A stretch of DNA of 64,000 bases from an uncultured Clostridia bacterium (lineage in GTDB: Bacteria > Bacillota > Clostridia > Oscillospirales > Acutalibacteraceae). The position numbers and the translations under genes were made by a program. Where the stretch lies: NCBI GenBank assembly GCA_937876205.1, contig CALEII010000013.1:1-64000 (forward strand). Direction: 5' to 3'. The notes beneath the pieces were generated by a model, which made no database searches, was not told where the DNA came from, and worked only from the letters and a program-made list of their open reading frames with translations. How positions within the stretch are numbered: the stretch's first letter is position 1; every line of letters begins with the position of its first letter. Shown here in pieces: positions 14,955 to 23,150 of the stretch.

Positions 14955-15308
14955 ATGAACGAATTGTCTGAAAGCTATTTTGCCGATTATGATTCTTTCA
15001 CAGAAGATGAAATTGCCGAAATAACGAGAGAAGGTATTTCCTTAAAAAACGGCGTGTTCATTGATTTCTCCGTTTGTGCCGAAAATTTCAAAAAAGCCAA
15101 TCCTCAAAGCAGTGGAAAATGCGTTGGAGAGCGTGAGATAACCGATTGGAGTTTTACGTTCTATGCCAACCCGAAACCCATCATGATCAAGTTTTTACCT
15201 CGTAATAAACTGATCGAATTTATTTCTCCAAATGATACACGAAGACGATTTCATTCATTACAATTCAAGATCAATGATTTCGGTTACACCACATACGATT
15301 TGACATAA
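14955..15308 (+). CDS. Hypothetical protein beside the retron
   Basis: 117 aa; GGGAGG precedes ATG 14955 and the gene has its own promoter and terminator, so it is real. The N-terminal third is acidic (MNELSESYFADYDSFTEDEI), the rest predicts strands (WSFTFYANPKPIMIKFLP, FHSLQFKINDFGYTTYDL). No signal peptide, membrane segment or known motif. It is transcribed divergently from the retron and lies between it and the island border. It might be an island passenger, or unrelated. Function unknown. Confidence 0.75.
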   Translation: MNELSESYFADYDSFTEDEIAEITREGISLKNGVFIDFSVCAENFKKANPQSSGKCVGEREITDWSFTFYANPKPIMIKFLPRNKLIEFISPNDTRRRFHSLQFKINDFGYTTYDLT

Positions 15309-15314
15309 GCAAAG

Positions 15315-15349
15315 CTCCCCCGAAACGGTTTTTCATTGTTTCGGGGGAG
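15315..15349 (+). terminator. Terminator of the 14955 gene
   Basis: CTCCCCCGAAAC (15315-15326) pairs with GTTTCGGGGGAG (15338-15349), followed by ATCTTTTTG. Confidence 0.9.
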
Positions 15350-15431
15350 TATCTTTTTGACCACAGTTTATCCCATTTACACGACCGGAGTACACGGAAA
15401 CAGTGGAGACAAGAGTGCCGGAAAGCATCTG
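15349..15431 (+). repeat. Dispersed imperfect repeat, copy 1
   Basis: Starts GTATCTTTTTGACCACAG, directly on the end of a terminator hairpin, and shares that block, then GAAACAGTGG, GACAA and a degenerate AGTGC..AAAGC.TCTG end with 17550-17643. The middle about 25 bases differ. No reading frame is conserved. Confidence 0.55.
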
Positions 15432-15492
15432 TTTCCGAGCGGAAAGGGGCGGAAATGGTTAGAAATACGCGGAAACAGGTACTCCCAAATTC

Positions 15493-15537
15493 TTTGGGAG
15501 CAGGATGCCGGGAGTTCGAGTCTCTTCACTCCGACCA
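15493..15537 (+). other. tRNA-Pro 3' fragment: attachment-site remnant at an island border
   Basis: Reads as the 3' half of tRNA-Pro(UGG): anticodon loop TTTGGGA, stem strand GCAGG, variable ATGCC, T-arm GGGAG-TTCGAGT-CTCTT, acceptor strand CACTCCG, discriminator A and encoded CCA. Left of the loop the bases AATTC do not pair with GCAGG, so homology stops exactly at the anticodon loop, the usual crossover place of tyrosine integrases. No 5' half exists here, so it is not a functional tRNA. Being a plus-strand 3' copy, it should be the right end of an element inserted to its left. Confidence 0.75.
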
Positions 15538-15541
15538 AATT

Positions 15542-15586
15542 TTGACCGAATTTTGAGGTTTTACCTCCACTTTCGGTCAATTTTTT
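15542..15586 (+). terminator. Terminator behind the tRNA-Pro fragment
   Basis: TTGACCGAA pairs with TTCGGTCAA, with an inner TGAGGT/ACCTCCA-like stem, followed by six T. It probably belonged to the original tRNA-Pro gene and now also overlaps the 3' end of the minus-strand XRE gene. Confidence 0.8.
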
Positions 15587-16569
15587 ATGTTTTCATCTTG
15601 CTTATCAATTACGAGGCTACAAATAAGCTCTACCACCATAAACAAAATCCCTGCTATCGGCCATACCACCCAAGTAATATGCCAATCGTCAGTCAAAAAA
15701 CTCCACCCAAGATAAACTGCAGTCGCTATCAACCAATATGATGTCCCAATTGCTTCACTGAGCTTGTTCTTTCGTTTTCCTTTGTCAGAAAATTCGCCTT
15801 CTTTTAGAAGTTTTTGCATACTTGCCCATCTAACCCCTGCAACGATGAAAAACATCACGCCAATTCCTGCAACAAGCATAGTAATGCAAAGCAAAAGCAT
15901 CGCAAGCAGACCGTTTTCTGAAAATGCACCGCATAAAAGTGGTACGGGCGACAGAACACAAACACATGCACCGATATAATTATATTTCACATATGTATTG
16001 CGGTAAGCTCTCTGTCTATCTCTTGCAAGCCCTGTAACACCGTACTCCGTTTCAAAGGGTTCTTTCTCTAAAAATTCATACGGAGCGTTCTTAAAACCAA
16101 CACGAATGAATATATAGACTGCAATTGCTACGATGGGAAGAATCGCAATCACGCCGATTCCAATTGCGGTATTTTCTGCAATCGGAAGTGCGTTCATCTC
16201 ACTTAATGCGATCAAAAGAAACAAAGGAATAACACATATAATACAAAGGAATGTGGCGATTGCTATCTTAACCGCGGCATCCTTCCTCTGTTTAAGATAT
16301 TCATTTGCCTCTGCAAGAGTAATTCTACGGATCGGGGTTTCATCCGCACTGTCCGTAAATTTCTCATATTCGATTTCATCTTTCAACAAGTAATCGGTTG
16401 TTACACCAAATAAATTGCTGAGTTGAAGTATCTTTTCTAAGTCAGGCGTGGTCTGTGCTGCTTCCCATTTGGAAACTGCCTGACGGGAAACATTCATCTT
16501 GTCGGCAAGTTCTTCCTGCGACCAACCGTTTTTCTTTCTGAGTCGTATTATCTTATCTGCTAAAATCAT
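15577..16569 (-). CDS. XRE-family regulator with a membrane domain
   Basis: 330 aa from ATG 16569, eight bases after AAGGAGG. Residues 1-60 are a clear helix-turn-helix (KKNGWSQEELADKMNVSRQA, then SKWE, PDLEKI and LFGVTTDYLL). After a linker and a charged helix there are about six hydrophobic segments (near 105, 140, 210, 230, 285, 310). Such membrane-tethered XRE proteins may sense the envelope; targets are unknown. It is the first gene outside the island border. Confidence 0.85.
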   Translation of the reverse strand: MILADKIIRLRKKNGWSQEELADKMNVSRQAVSKWEAAQTTPDLEKILQLSNLFGVTTDYLLKDEIEYEKFTDSADETPIRRITLAEANEYLKQRKDAAVKIAIATFLCIICVIPLFLLIALSEMNALPIAENTAIGIGVIAILPIVAIAVYIFIRVGFKNAPYEFLEKEPFETEYGVTGLARDRQRAYRNTYVKYNYIGACVCVLSPVPLLCGAFSENGLLAMLLLCITMLVAGIGVMFFIVAGVRWASMQKLLKEGEFSDKGKRKNKLSEAIGTSYWLIATAVYLGWSFLTDDWHITWVVWPIAGILFMVVELICSLVIDKQDENIKN

Positions 16570-16616
16570 TATCATTACCTCCTTAGTGCTTTTGTACCAT
16601 CATTATAGTATTTTTG

Positions 16617-16660
16617 ACGGTTACATACCACCAAACAGAGCCTTGCAATGTGTCAACCGT
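16617..16660 (-). promoter_or_regulatory. Candidate operator: inverted repeat upstream of the XRE gene
   Basis: ACGGTTACAT (16617-16626) and ATGTGTCAACCGT (16648-16660) form inverted arms about 20 bp apart, just upstream of a TATAAT-like box (near 16605) of the XRE gene. Suitable for a dimeric regulator; purely positional evidence. Confidence 0.4.
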
Positions 16661-16849
16661 GGGTTGCAAAATCACTTTTTTACTAATTCTTATTTATCGA
16701 ACTGATTATACCACATACTAACAGCTTTTTCAATAAAACTGCGGCGGTTAGGATTTTTGTTCCTTGCCGACGTTTCTCATTTCTTTTTTTTGAATATCTG
16801 TCTCCGGATTGGCAAAAATAACTTATATCAAACAAACGGAGGTAAGTTT

Positions 16850-17515
16850 ATGTTCAAACACGAAAAGATGCTTTTTCATCCCGTGGCGGTGGAGAGACCC
16901 AATCCGCAGTATGCGGCGCTTTTGCAGGAACAGCTCGGCGGCGGAAACGGAGAGCTGAAGGCGGCAATGCAGTATATGTCCCAGAGTTTTCGAATCAAAG
17001 ACCCCGAAATCAAGGATCTGTTCCTTGACATTGCGGCGGAGGAGCTTGGTCACATGGAGATGGTGGCGCAGACCATCAATCTCTTGAACGGTCACGACGT
17101 TAGTGCCGAGAAGGTGCCTTGCGGTGAAATTCAGTCCCACGTGCTCCTCGGTCTGAACCCCGGCCTTATCAACGCTTCGGGTTACTCCTGGACGGGTGAC
17201 TACGTAACGGTTACGGGTGATTTATGCGCAGATCTGCTCAGCAATATCGCATCCGAACAACGTGCGAAGGTGGTTTACGAATACCTTTACCGTCAGATCG
17301 ACGACAAGAAGGTGCGCGAGACCATTGATTTTCTCCTGAACCGCGAGGAAGCGCACAATCAGATGTTCCGCGATGCCTTTAACAAGGTGCAGAACTCCGG
17401 CTCCAACCGTGATTTCGGCACGACCAAAGCCGCGAAAATGTATTTTTCTATGTCAGACCCCGGCCCCAACGCATTCGCGACGGGTGATACAAAGCCCGTT
17501 TCTTTTGATAAATAA
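16850..17515 (+). CDS. cotJC: CotJC-like manganese catalase / spore coat protein
   Basis: 221 aa from ATG 16850, preceded by GGAGG at nine bases. GGGNGELKAAMQYMSQSF, AAEELGHMEMV, NIASEQRAKVVYEYLYR and NREEAHNQMF supply the Glu/His ligands of the di-manganese four-helix bundle. Sequence and length match CotJC of the cotJ spore-coat operon of Bacilli and Clostridia, here without cotJA/cotJB. It should detoxify hydrogen peroxide, in the spore coat if the assignment holds. GC content is visibly higher than in neighbours, suggesting transfer or strong codon selection. Confidence 0.88.
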   Translation: MFKHEKMLFHPVAVERPNPQYAALLQEQLGGGNGELKAAMQYMSQSFRIKDPEIKDLFLDIAAEELGHMEMVAQTINLLNGHDVSAEKVPCGEIQSHVLLGLNPGLINASGYSWTGDYVTVTGDLCADLLSNIASEQRAKVVYEYLYRQIDDKKVRETIDFLLNREEAHNQMFRDAFNKVQNSGSNRDFGTTKAAKMYFSMSDPGPNAFATGDTKPVSFDK

Positions 17516-17521
17516 CAGAAA

Positions 17522-17551
17522 ACACCCCGAACAGCAGTTTGTTCGGGGTGT
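17522..17551 (+). terminator. Terminator of the CotJC-like gene
   Basis: ACACCCCGAAC and GTTCGGGGTGT form an 11-bp stem followed by ATTTTTTG, seven bases after the stop. Confidence 0.92.
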
Positions 17552-17643
17552 ATTTTTTGACCACAGTTTATCACACTGTAATTTTCGAAACACAAAGAAA
17601 CAGTGGGACAAAAAAAGGCTCAAATAGTGCTGCAAAGCGTCTG
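17550..17643 (+). repeat. Dispersed imperfect repeat, copy 2
   Basis: Same opening block as copy 1 (TTTTTGACCACAGTTTATC), again abutting a terminator, and the same GAAACAGTGG and AGTGCTGCAAAGCGTCTG-like end. The rest of 17516-17764 is AT-rich with no gene I can support. Confidence 0.55.
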
Positions 17644-17764
17644 AAATGTCACAAAAAATATTTTAATGTTTTATATCCCTTACAAAAAAAACGCCACACA
17701 TTTTATCTCTGTCGATTCTATTATGTCGGCATATATTTTTCTCATTTACTGCAAAAAAATAGTT

Positions 17765-19066
17765 CTATATGTTTTTCTTATCATCTGTAGCAGGGTTATC
17801 AAGCAGATTACCATTTTCATCAAAACGTGAACCGTGGCAAGGACAATCCCACGAATGTTCGGATTTATTATATTTCAGAGCACAGCCAAGATGAGGACAT
17901 CTGGGTGTTGTTGGTGTTAAAAGATTGCAAACAGTATCAAAAAGATTTATTGCAAGCTGAGGATGAATAATGCTTCTTGACGGATTATAAAGTTCAGCAT
18001 ATTTATTTTTCTGTCCCTTTATTATATCGCATATAATTGTTGCAGCAACCATTGACGAACTCATTCCCCACTTATTAAAGCCTGTCGCAACATACATATC
18101 CGGTGTACTCTTAGAATACTGACCGATGTACGGCATACCGTCAAGAGTCATACAGTCCTGCGTTGCCCATTTATTAACAATTTTTGCTGAAGGATAATAT
18201 TTTTTTGCAAAGCGCTCAAGTTCTGCCCAATTTCCGCCGTTTTTACCTGTACGGTGTGAGCCACCGCCGAGCAGAAGAAGGTTACCATAGTTTCTGAATG
18301 ACAAGCCTTTATCATATTCATCAACATACATTCCGTCAACATTCTCAGCCCCCTCAAGAGCAATAACATAAGAACGGTGCTGATACATCTTCATAAAATA
18401 TAAACCGTGTTTATTTATAAACGGAAAATGTGTGGCTATGACAACCTTTTTAAAGCTTATCGTGCCGTGCTGTGTTTTTGCTTTATAAAGCAAAAGCTCA
18501 ATAACCTTTGTATTCTCATAAACATTTATACTTTTTGCAATGCCTGCAATAAATCTCAGTGGGTTAAACTGAGCCTGATTTCTGAAACGGACAGCACCTG
18601 ATATATCAAACGGAAGATTAACACTGTCACATATCTCAGCATCTGCACCAGCTCTTTTAATCGCAGTCAGCTCTTTTTCGATTGCTTCACGGTCATTCAT
18701 TGAATACACATATGAATCTTTTCTCTCAAAGCAAGAATCAATATTCTCACATAAAGAACTGTATTTATCAAGAGCCTCTTGCTGTGAATCAAGATATAAT
18801 TTTACAGCAGAGTCTCCGTATTTATTAAGAATCTTGTCAAAAATCAACCCGTGCTGAACGGTTATTTTTGCTGTTGTATTACCTGTTACACCACTGCACA
18901 GTTTTTTTGCCTCAACAAGCACACAGTCAATCCCTGAGTTTTTAAGTTCATAAGCACATAGTATACCTGCCATACCACCGCCGATAATCAGAACATCGGT
19001 GCTGATGTCCCGATTTAACGAATCAAAGCTTCTAATTTCTGATTTATCAAGCCATACAGAATTCAA
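17765..19066 (-). CDS. FAD-dependent oxidoreductase with C-terminal Rieske domain
   Basis: 433 aa from a TTG start (19066) preceded by AAGGAAGTG. Residues 24-55 are the dinucleotide fold (VLIIGGGMAGILCAYELKN), followed by a glycine-oxidase/DadA-like FAD domain. The last 50 residues hold a Rieske site: CPHLGC and WDCPCHGSRFD, the CxH...CxxH ligands of a [2Fe-2S] cluster. This architecture is common in Clostridia and Bacilli; substrate unknown, probably cytoplasmic. It starts five bases after a decayed phage gene ends, so its promoter is unclear. Confidence 0.9.
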   Translation of the reverse strand: MNSVWLDKSEIRSFDSLNRDISTDVLIIGGGMAGILCAYELKNSGIDCVLVEAKKLCSGVTGNTTAKITVQHGLIFDKILNKYGDSAVKLYLDSQQEALDKYSSLCENIDSCFERKDSYVYSMNDREAIEKELTAIKRAGADAEICDSVNLPFDISGAVRFRNQAQFNPLRFIAGIAKSINVYENTKVIELLLYKAKTQHGTISFKKVVIATHFPFINKHGLYFMKMYQHRSYVIALEGAENVDGMYVDEYDKGLSFRNYGNLLLLGGGSHRTGKNGGNWAELERFAKKYYPSAKIVNKWATQDCMTLDGMPYIGQYSKSTPDMYVATGFNKWGMSSSMVAATIICDIIKGQKNKYAELYNPSRSIIHPQLAINLFDTVCNLLTPTTPRCPHLGCALKYNKSEHSWDCPCHGSRFDENGNLLDNPATDDKKNI

Positions 19067-19070
19067 AAAA

Positions 19071-20278
19071 TCACTTCCTTACCATAGAATTGTTTACGGC
19101 AGAAAGATAATTATTCACATCAAAAGCGTATGAGTCATATGAAGACTGAAAAGCACGTTTTATTTCTCTTGCAAGTGAAAGAGAGTCCTCATAGCTGAGC
19201 ATATTACCTCTTGTCTGAATAAGCTCCTGCTTAAGTATCCATCTGGTCATTGAGTTTCTTTTCTGCTTCTGCAAGCTTTCTCTGTGACAAGGTCTCATAT
19301 TTTGCATACTTATCATATTTATATAAATCGTTAAAGCATTTCCCCCGGCAAAGCTGAACTTTGTTGTATCTTTTTCACCATCCTGCATAGAATGAGTATT
19401 GACAGGTGTATCATCCTGTGATATACTGTTGTCAGAAGATTTATCGTTAATAGTTGCCAACCACTCATACAGTTGGTGATTAACTTGCGATAAGTCTTTT
19501 TTTATATATTCAACACTGACACCTGATTTTTTCAGATTGTTCTTAATATAATTATCCTTTGCAGAAAATACAGTAACAACAAGATTGTATTTTTTATTCT
19601 TTGCATTAATATCTTTTACCGTATTCAGTTCCATTGATATAATGCCATTTTTAGCTTTTTCAGTATTTATTGCTGCAAAATATTTATTCTGCCGTTATTC
19701 ATACGAACAATTGCATCAGGAACACTCAAATAATGAGGTAAATTCTTCATTACCTCTTTACCCAGATTATGATAATGACCATCAAGCACACCATCATTTC
19801 TTGTTGCGAGGTATAATGCATCAAACCTGATAATAACTTCATTATTTTCAGATCCTTTTTTGTTTTCAAGTACAACTGAAGGTGTATCGTACATTATTCT
19901 TATGAAATTACTTTCTTTTTTATTTATTATTGCATCTTCATCGTTCATATCAATAATATTATCAATATTATCTTCAAACGATGCATCATTCATCAATGAA
20001 AACTTTATTACACCGTCCCCTGTGGCGGTGTTTTTTTGTGACTGTGAAGCTATGTCAATCTGCAACAGAGCCGACTCCATAAGCCAGCGTATCGACTCAA
20101 GCGCCTGATGGTCCTTAGAAAGCGCCTTTACTTCCTCCCATTTACTTCCGAGCTGTGCAATGATTGCTTTTATGTCTGCAATAAACGCCTTTATATGCCT
20201 GAGCAGTTTTTTCAGCAATGACGGGTTTTCCTCTGCAAGCTCGTTTGATGTGTTTTCATTTAAAAGCACATCAAACAT
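19071..20278 (-). pseudogene. Frameshifted remnant of a large phage-type protein
   Basis: Two overlapping-frame pieces (203 and 187 aa) join into one if a single base is restored in the T run near 19675: ...GRINIF(A)AINTEKAKNG continues into MELNTVKD. A second pair of shifts lies near 19325 and 19210, between which another frame reads DLYKYDKYAKYETLSQRKL and a Lys/Glu-rich helix. The KFSL and KFSF motifs before long helical linkers, and the opening helix region with LLRHIKAFIADIKAIIAQLG, resemble C-terminal parts of very large polyvalent/MuF-type phage proteins. The N-terminus is missing. It is non-functional as read. Confidence 0.6.
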
Positions 20279-20307
20279 AGCATTTGCAACGACTTTGCAA
20301 ATAAAAA

Positions 20308-20333
20308 AAGCCTGTAAAATAAATTACAAGCTT
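20308..20333 (-). terminator. Terminator of topB
   Basis: On the minus strand AAGCTTGTAA pairs with TTACAGGCTT, followed by seven T. It is eight bases past the topB stop; the phage remnant begins right behind it. Confidence 0.85.
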
Positions 20334-20341
20334 CTTGCGAT

Positions 20342-22432
20342 TCAATTAAAATCAAATACTACTTTGTTATTCTCCATTTTTAGCGTTGCAGAGAATGGCT
20401 TTTCATTCTTTGATATAAATCCGTCAATTTTTTCTGTTCTGCCGTCAGTCAGGAGTTGTTTTGCGTGAGCAGGAGAAATTACCCGCTTACAGATAATGCC
20501 ACTGATACGAAACTTGCAACCGCCTTTATAGTTATTACACTGATAGCCGTATTTTCCGCGTACCACATCATTACCGCAATCGGGACACTTACCCACAACA
20601 TCACCTGCAAAGCCTGAATAAAACTGAGAATCAGGGGAATTGACTTCCGCACCGAAAACACCGCTGATTTCATCAGTTGCCTGTTTTACGCTGTCATCAA
20701 TAGTAATTTCGCCTCTGTAAACCTTTTTAAGAGCCTGACCGAGCTGACTTGTCTTGTATTTATCCATTGAAATCCCCATATTTACAAGCTGTTCAATAAG
20801 ATATTCACCGTCGGGAAGAATTCTGTAGACATCTTTTTTAAGCTCGATATATTTACTCTTAATTGCATTATTTATAATGCCCGTTCTTGTGGCTTCGGTG
20901 CCCAGTTCAAGCCCCTCAAAAATTGCTCTGTAATCCTCACTGTCATCGTTTTCATCGGCTGCGGCTTTATCTTCTCTGAAAGGATTTTTAAGATAATTAT
21001 TGAGTGTTTCAATAGTATAATGCTTTGGCGGACTTGTTTCTTTTTCTTTGGGCTTGAAATCAATATTTACTCTGTCACCCTTTTCAAGATTGGGCAGGAT
21101 TTTATTGTTTTTACCGCTGTCGTCATACTTCGTCCAACCGGGTTCAAGAATCATAAGACCTTTTAAATTATAATCCTCGCACTCGCCCACAGAAACGGTG
21201 ATTTCAGTCTTCTGAACAACACATTCCTCGCTGCAGAAAACAGCCACAAAACGGCGAAGAACTGCTGTATAAACAATTTTTTCTTCGTCTGTCAGTTTAG
21301 CAGAATCGGGGAATTTATATGTGGGAGTCAGTGCTGAGTGAGACTCAATCTTTGAGTCATCAAAAATGGTCTTTTTATCCTTAAATTCAACAGGATACCC
21401 CTTTGATTTTACAATATCTATTATCTTCTTTATTTTGTCTTTTTCAGCTGTTGCAAGATATTCTGAGTTAGTTCTCGGGTATGTAAGATAACCGTCCTCA
21501 TAGAGTTTCTGAACAATTCTCAGCGATGTTTCCATTGGCATTTTATGCTTCTTGCCGAGGTAATTCTGAAGCTTTGACAGTGAATAGAGTTTGCCGGGGT
21601 TGAGTTTGTCTTTTTTCGTCTTTTTAGCCGTTACAATTGCGTCCTGTGCATTGAGTTTGTCGCAGGCACGCTGAGCAGTGGCGGCTTTTTCCTTGGGAAA
21701 TTTATGCTTTGAAACAAGATCCACGACCTCGCCGTTTGTTTCGGCCGATGACACAAGTGCATAGTAAATATCGGGCTTAAAATTACGGATTGCCATATCT
21801 CTGTCATAAATCGCCTTAACAACGGGAACGATTACCCTTCCCACACGAAGAAGCACACCCGTCCTGAGAGTGGCATAGCGTGTTAGATTGACACCGTAAA
21901 GCCAGTCAATATATGTGCGGGCGAACCCCTCATTTGCAAGTAAATCATATTCAGTTTCACTTTTCATATCCTGCAAAGCGGCGGCAACGGTTTCGGGAGT
22001 CTGGTCAGGAAGCCACAGACGAAGGAGTTTTTTATCACTGTTAAGTGCATTCTGAACACACAGACGCACAATAATTTCACCTTCTCTGTCGGCGTCTCCT
22101 GCATTGACAATTGCGTCAACATCCTGACGGTTGCAAAGCGTTTTTATTGTCTCAAACTGACGGATAATGCCGGAATCAGGCTTTTTATCTTCACCCGTTT
22201 TAAGATGGAATCTGAATTTCTCGGGAAAGCACGGAATATTTTCCATACTCCACTTCCCTGTTGATGTAGCGCCCGTGTAGTCCTCGATATCACAAAGAGA
22301 AAACAAATGACCGAAAGCCCAGGTTACAATATAACCCGAGCCTTCATAATAATTCTGATATTTTTTCATCTGCCCGATTCCTGCAACAATGTTTCTTGCA
22401 AGAGAGGGCTTTTCTGCGATAATAAGAATCAT
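20342..22432 (-). CDS. topB: DNA topoisomerase III (type IA)
   Basis: 696 aa; AGGAG precedes ATG 22432. N-terminal TOPRIM (LIIAEKPSLARNI, GDADREGEIIV), cleavage domain with the active Tyr in GYLTYPRTNSEYL, and a C-terminal four-Cys zinc ribbon (CPDCGNDVVRGKYGYQC, C..GGCKF). A short lysine-bearing tail follows. It relaxes and decatenates single-stranded regions of DNA. Plasmid- and ICE-borne copies exist, but here a standard promoter and terminator and core neighbours suggest a chromosomal gene. Confidence 0.93.
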   Translation of the reverse strand: MILIIAEKPSLARNIVAGIGQMKKYQNYYEGSGYIVTWAFGHLFSLCDIEDYTGATSTGKWSMENIPCFPEKFRFHLKTGEDKKPDSGIIRQFETIKTLCNRQDVDAIVNAGDADREGEIIVRLCVQNALNSDKKLLRLWLPDQTPETVAAALQDMKSETEYDLLANEGFARTYIDWLYGVNLTRYATLRTGVLLRVGRVIVPVVKAIYDRDMAIRNFKPDIYYALVSSAETNGEVVDLVSKHKFPKEKAATAQRACDKLNAQDAIVTAKKTKKDKLNPGKLYSLSKLQNYLGKKHKMPMETSLRIVQKLYEDGYLTYPRTNSEYLATAEKDKIKKIIDIVKSKGYPVEFKDKKTIFDDSKIESHSALTPTYKFPDSAKLTDEEKIVYTAVLRRFVAVFCSEECVVQKTEITVSVGECEDYNLKGLMILEPGWTKYDDSGKNNKILPNLEKGDRVNIDFKPKEKETSPPKHYTIETLNNYLKNPFREDKAAADENDDSEDYRAIFEGLELGTEATRTGIINNAIKSKYIELKKDVYRILPDGEYLIEQLVNMGISMDKYKTSQLGQALKKVYRGEITIDDSVKQATDEISGVFGAEVNSPDSQFYSGFAGDVVGKCPDCGNDVVRGKYGYQCNNYKGGCKFRISGIICKRVISPAHAKQLLTDGRTEKIDGFISKNEKPFSATLKMENNKVVFDFN

Positions 22433-22455
22433 AGATTTACTCCTGTACGGAGATT

Positions 22456-22484
22456 ATTATACACAAAACAGATACAAATGTAAA
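22456..22484 (-). promoter_or_regulatory. Sigma-A promoter of topB
   Basis: On the minus strand TTTACA (22484-22479), 17-bp spacer, TATAAT (22461-22456). Confidence 0.8.
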
Positions 22485-22496
22485 GCAAAAATCACT

Positions 22497-23138
22497 TTAA
22501 ATTACAATACAACCAATAATGAATAAAACTGTAAAAATAATAATTAAAACAACATCAGATATGATATTTTTTCTGATATCTGTCGTGTAAATATTCATTC
22601 TCGGGTCGTTAGGGTTAATATAAATTTCACAATAAGAACGGTCTTCAGGAAAAATTGATTTTTTTCTTTTCCCGAATACAGATTCTCTAAAATTCTGTAC
22701 TGACCTGACCTTATAGTTTTCACCGTTATACGTATAACTAAAGACAGGTATATAAGAATAAGAAGTTGATTTTGAATATGATATGATATAAGAACCTTCA
22801 AATCTTGCTCTGATTTTCTCTGTGCATTTTTTTATGTATGAAATTTGTGAAACGATATTAATTGCCAAGAAGATAATAAGAAAAATCAAGAATATCATAA
22901 AGAACACAGAAATATCAGAAGAAATAGAAAAAACAAGCAAAACTGCACCCCATAAGAAGAAAAACAAACCAAAAAATAAATTATTTCCGGGGTAATAACC
23001 GATATTTTTGTTTTTATTTTTAAAGTATGAAATAATCATACTTACACCGACAACTGCAAATACAACAGAAAATATAATAAACAGTCCTTTTTGTATTTCA
23101 GGCGATATCTCTGAATATCTAAGTAAATATGTATTCAT
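22497..23138 (-). CDS. Membrane protein, DUF3592-like
   Basis: 213 aa. Four hydrophobic segments (near 15-38, 55-72, 75-105 and 190-213) surround a soluble region with PVFSYTYNGENYKV and YCEIYINPNDP, the pattern of DUF3592 proteins. The next gene upstream encodes a related protein with the same layout, so the pair is a likely duplication. Function unknown. Stop lies 17 bases past the topB promoter region. Confidence 0.7.
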   Translation of the reverse strand: MNTYLLRYSEISPEIQKGLFIIFSVVFAVVGVSMIISYFKNKNKNIGYYPGNNLFFGLFFFLWGAVLLVFSISSDISVFFMIFLIFLIIFLAINIVSQISYIKKCTEKIRARFEGSYIISYSKSTSYSYIPVFSYTYNGENYKVRSVQNFRESVFGKRKKSIFPEDRSYCEIYINPNDPRMNIYTTDIRKNIISDVVLIIIFTVLFIIGCIVI

Positions 23139-23150
23139 TTCAATCCTCCG

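Noticed and set aside
15481..15537. A functional tRNA gene at this place
   Set aside because: Only the anticodon-loop to CCA half is present; the D arm, 5' acceptor and 5' anticodon stem are missing.
15336..15580. ORFs on both strands over the tRNA-Pro fragment
   Set aside because: They encode the tRNA remnant and terminator read through (including a VKRLELPASCSQ-type peptide often mis-annotated over tRNAs), with no start signals.
15349..17643. The two dispersed repeats as CRISPR units
   Set aside because: Only two copies, 2.2 kb apart, imperfect and without spacer-like regularity; no cas genes.
17765..20333. An intact prophage or ICE
   Set aside because: Only one decayed gene fragment is present, no structural, replication or integration genes.
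20342..22432. topB as part of a mobile element
   Set aside because: Has its own sigma-A promoter and terminator and no mobilisation genes beside it; the phage remnant lies outside its terminator.
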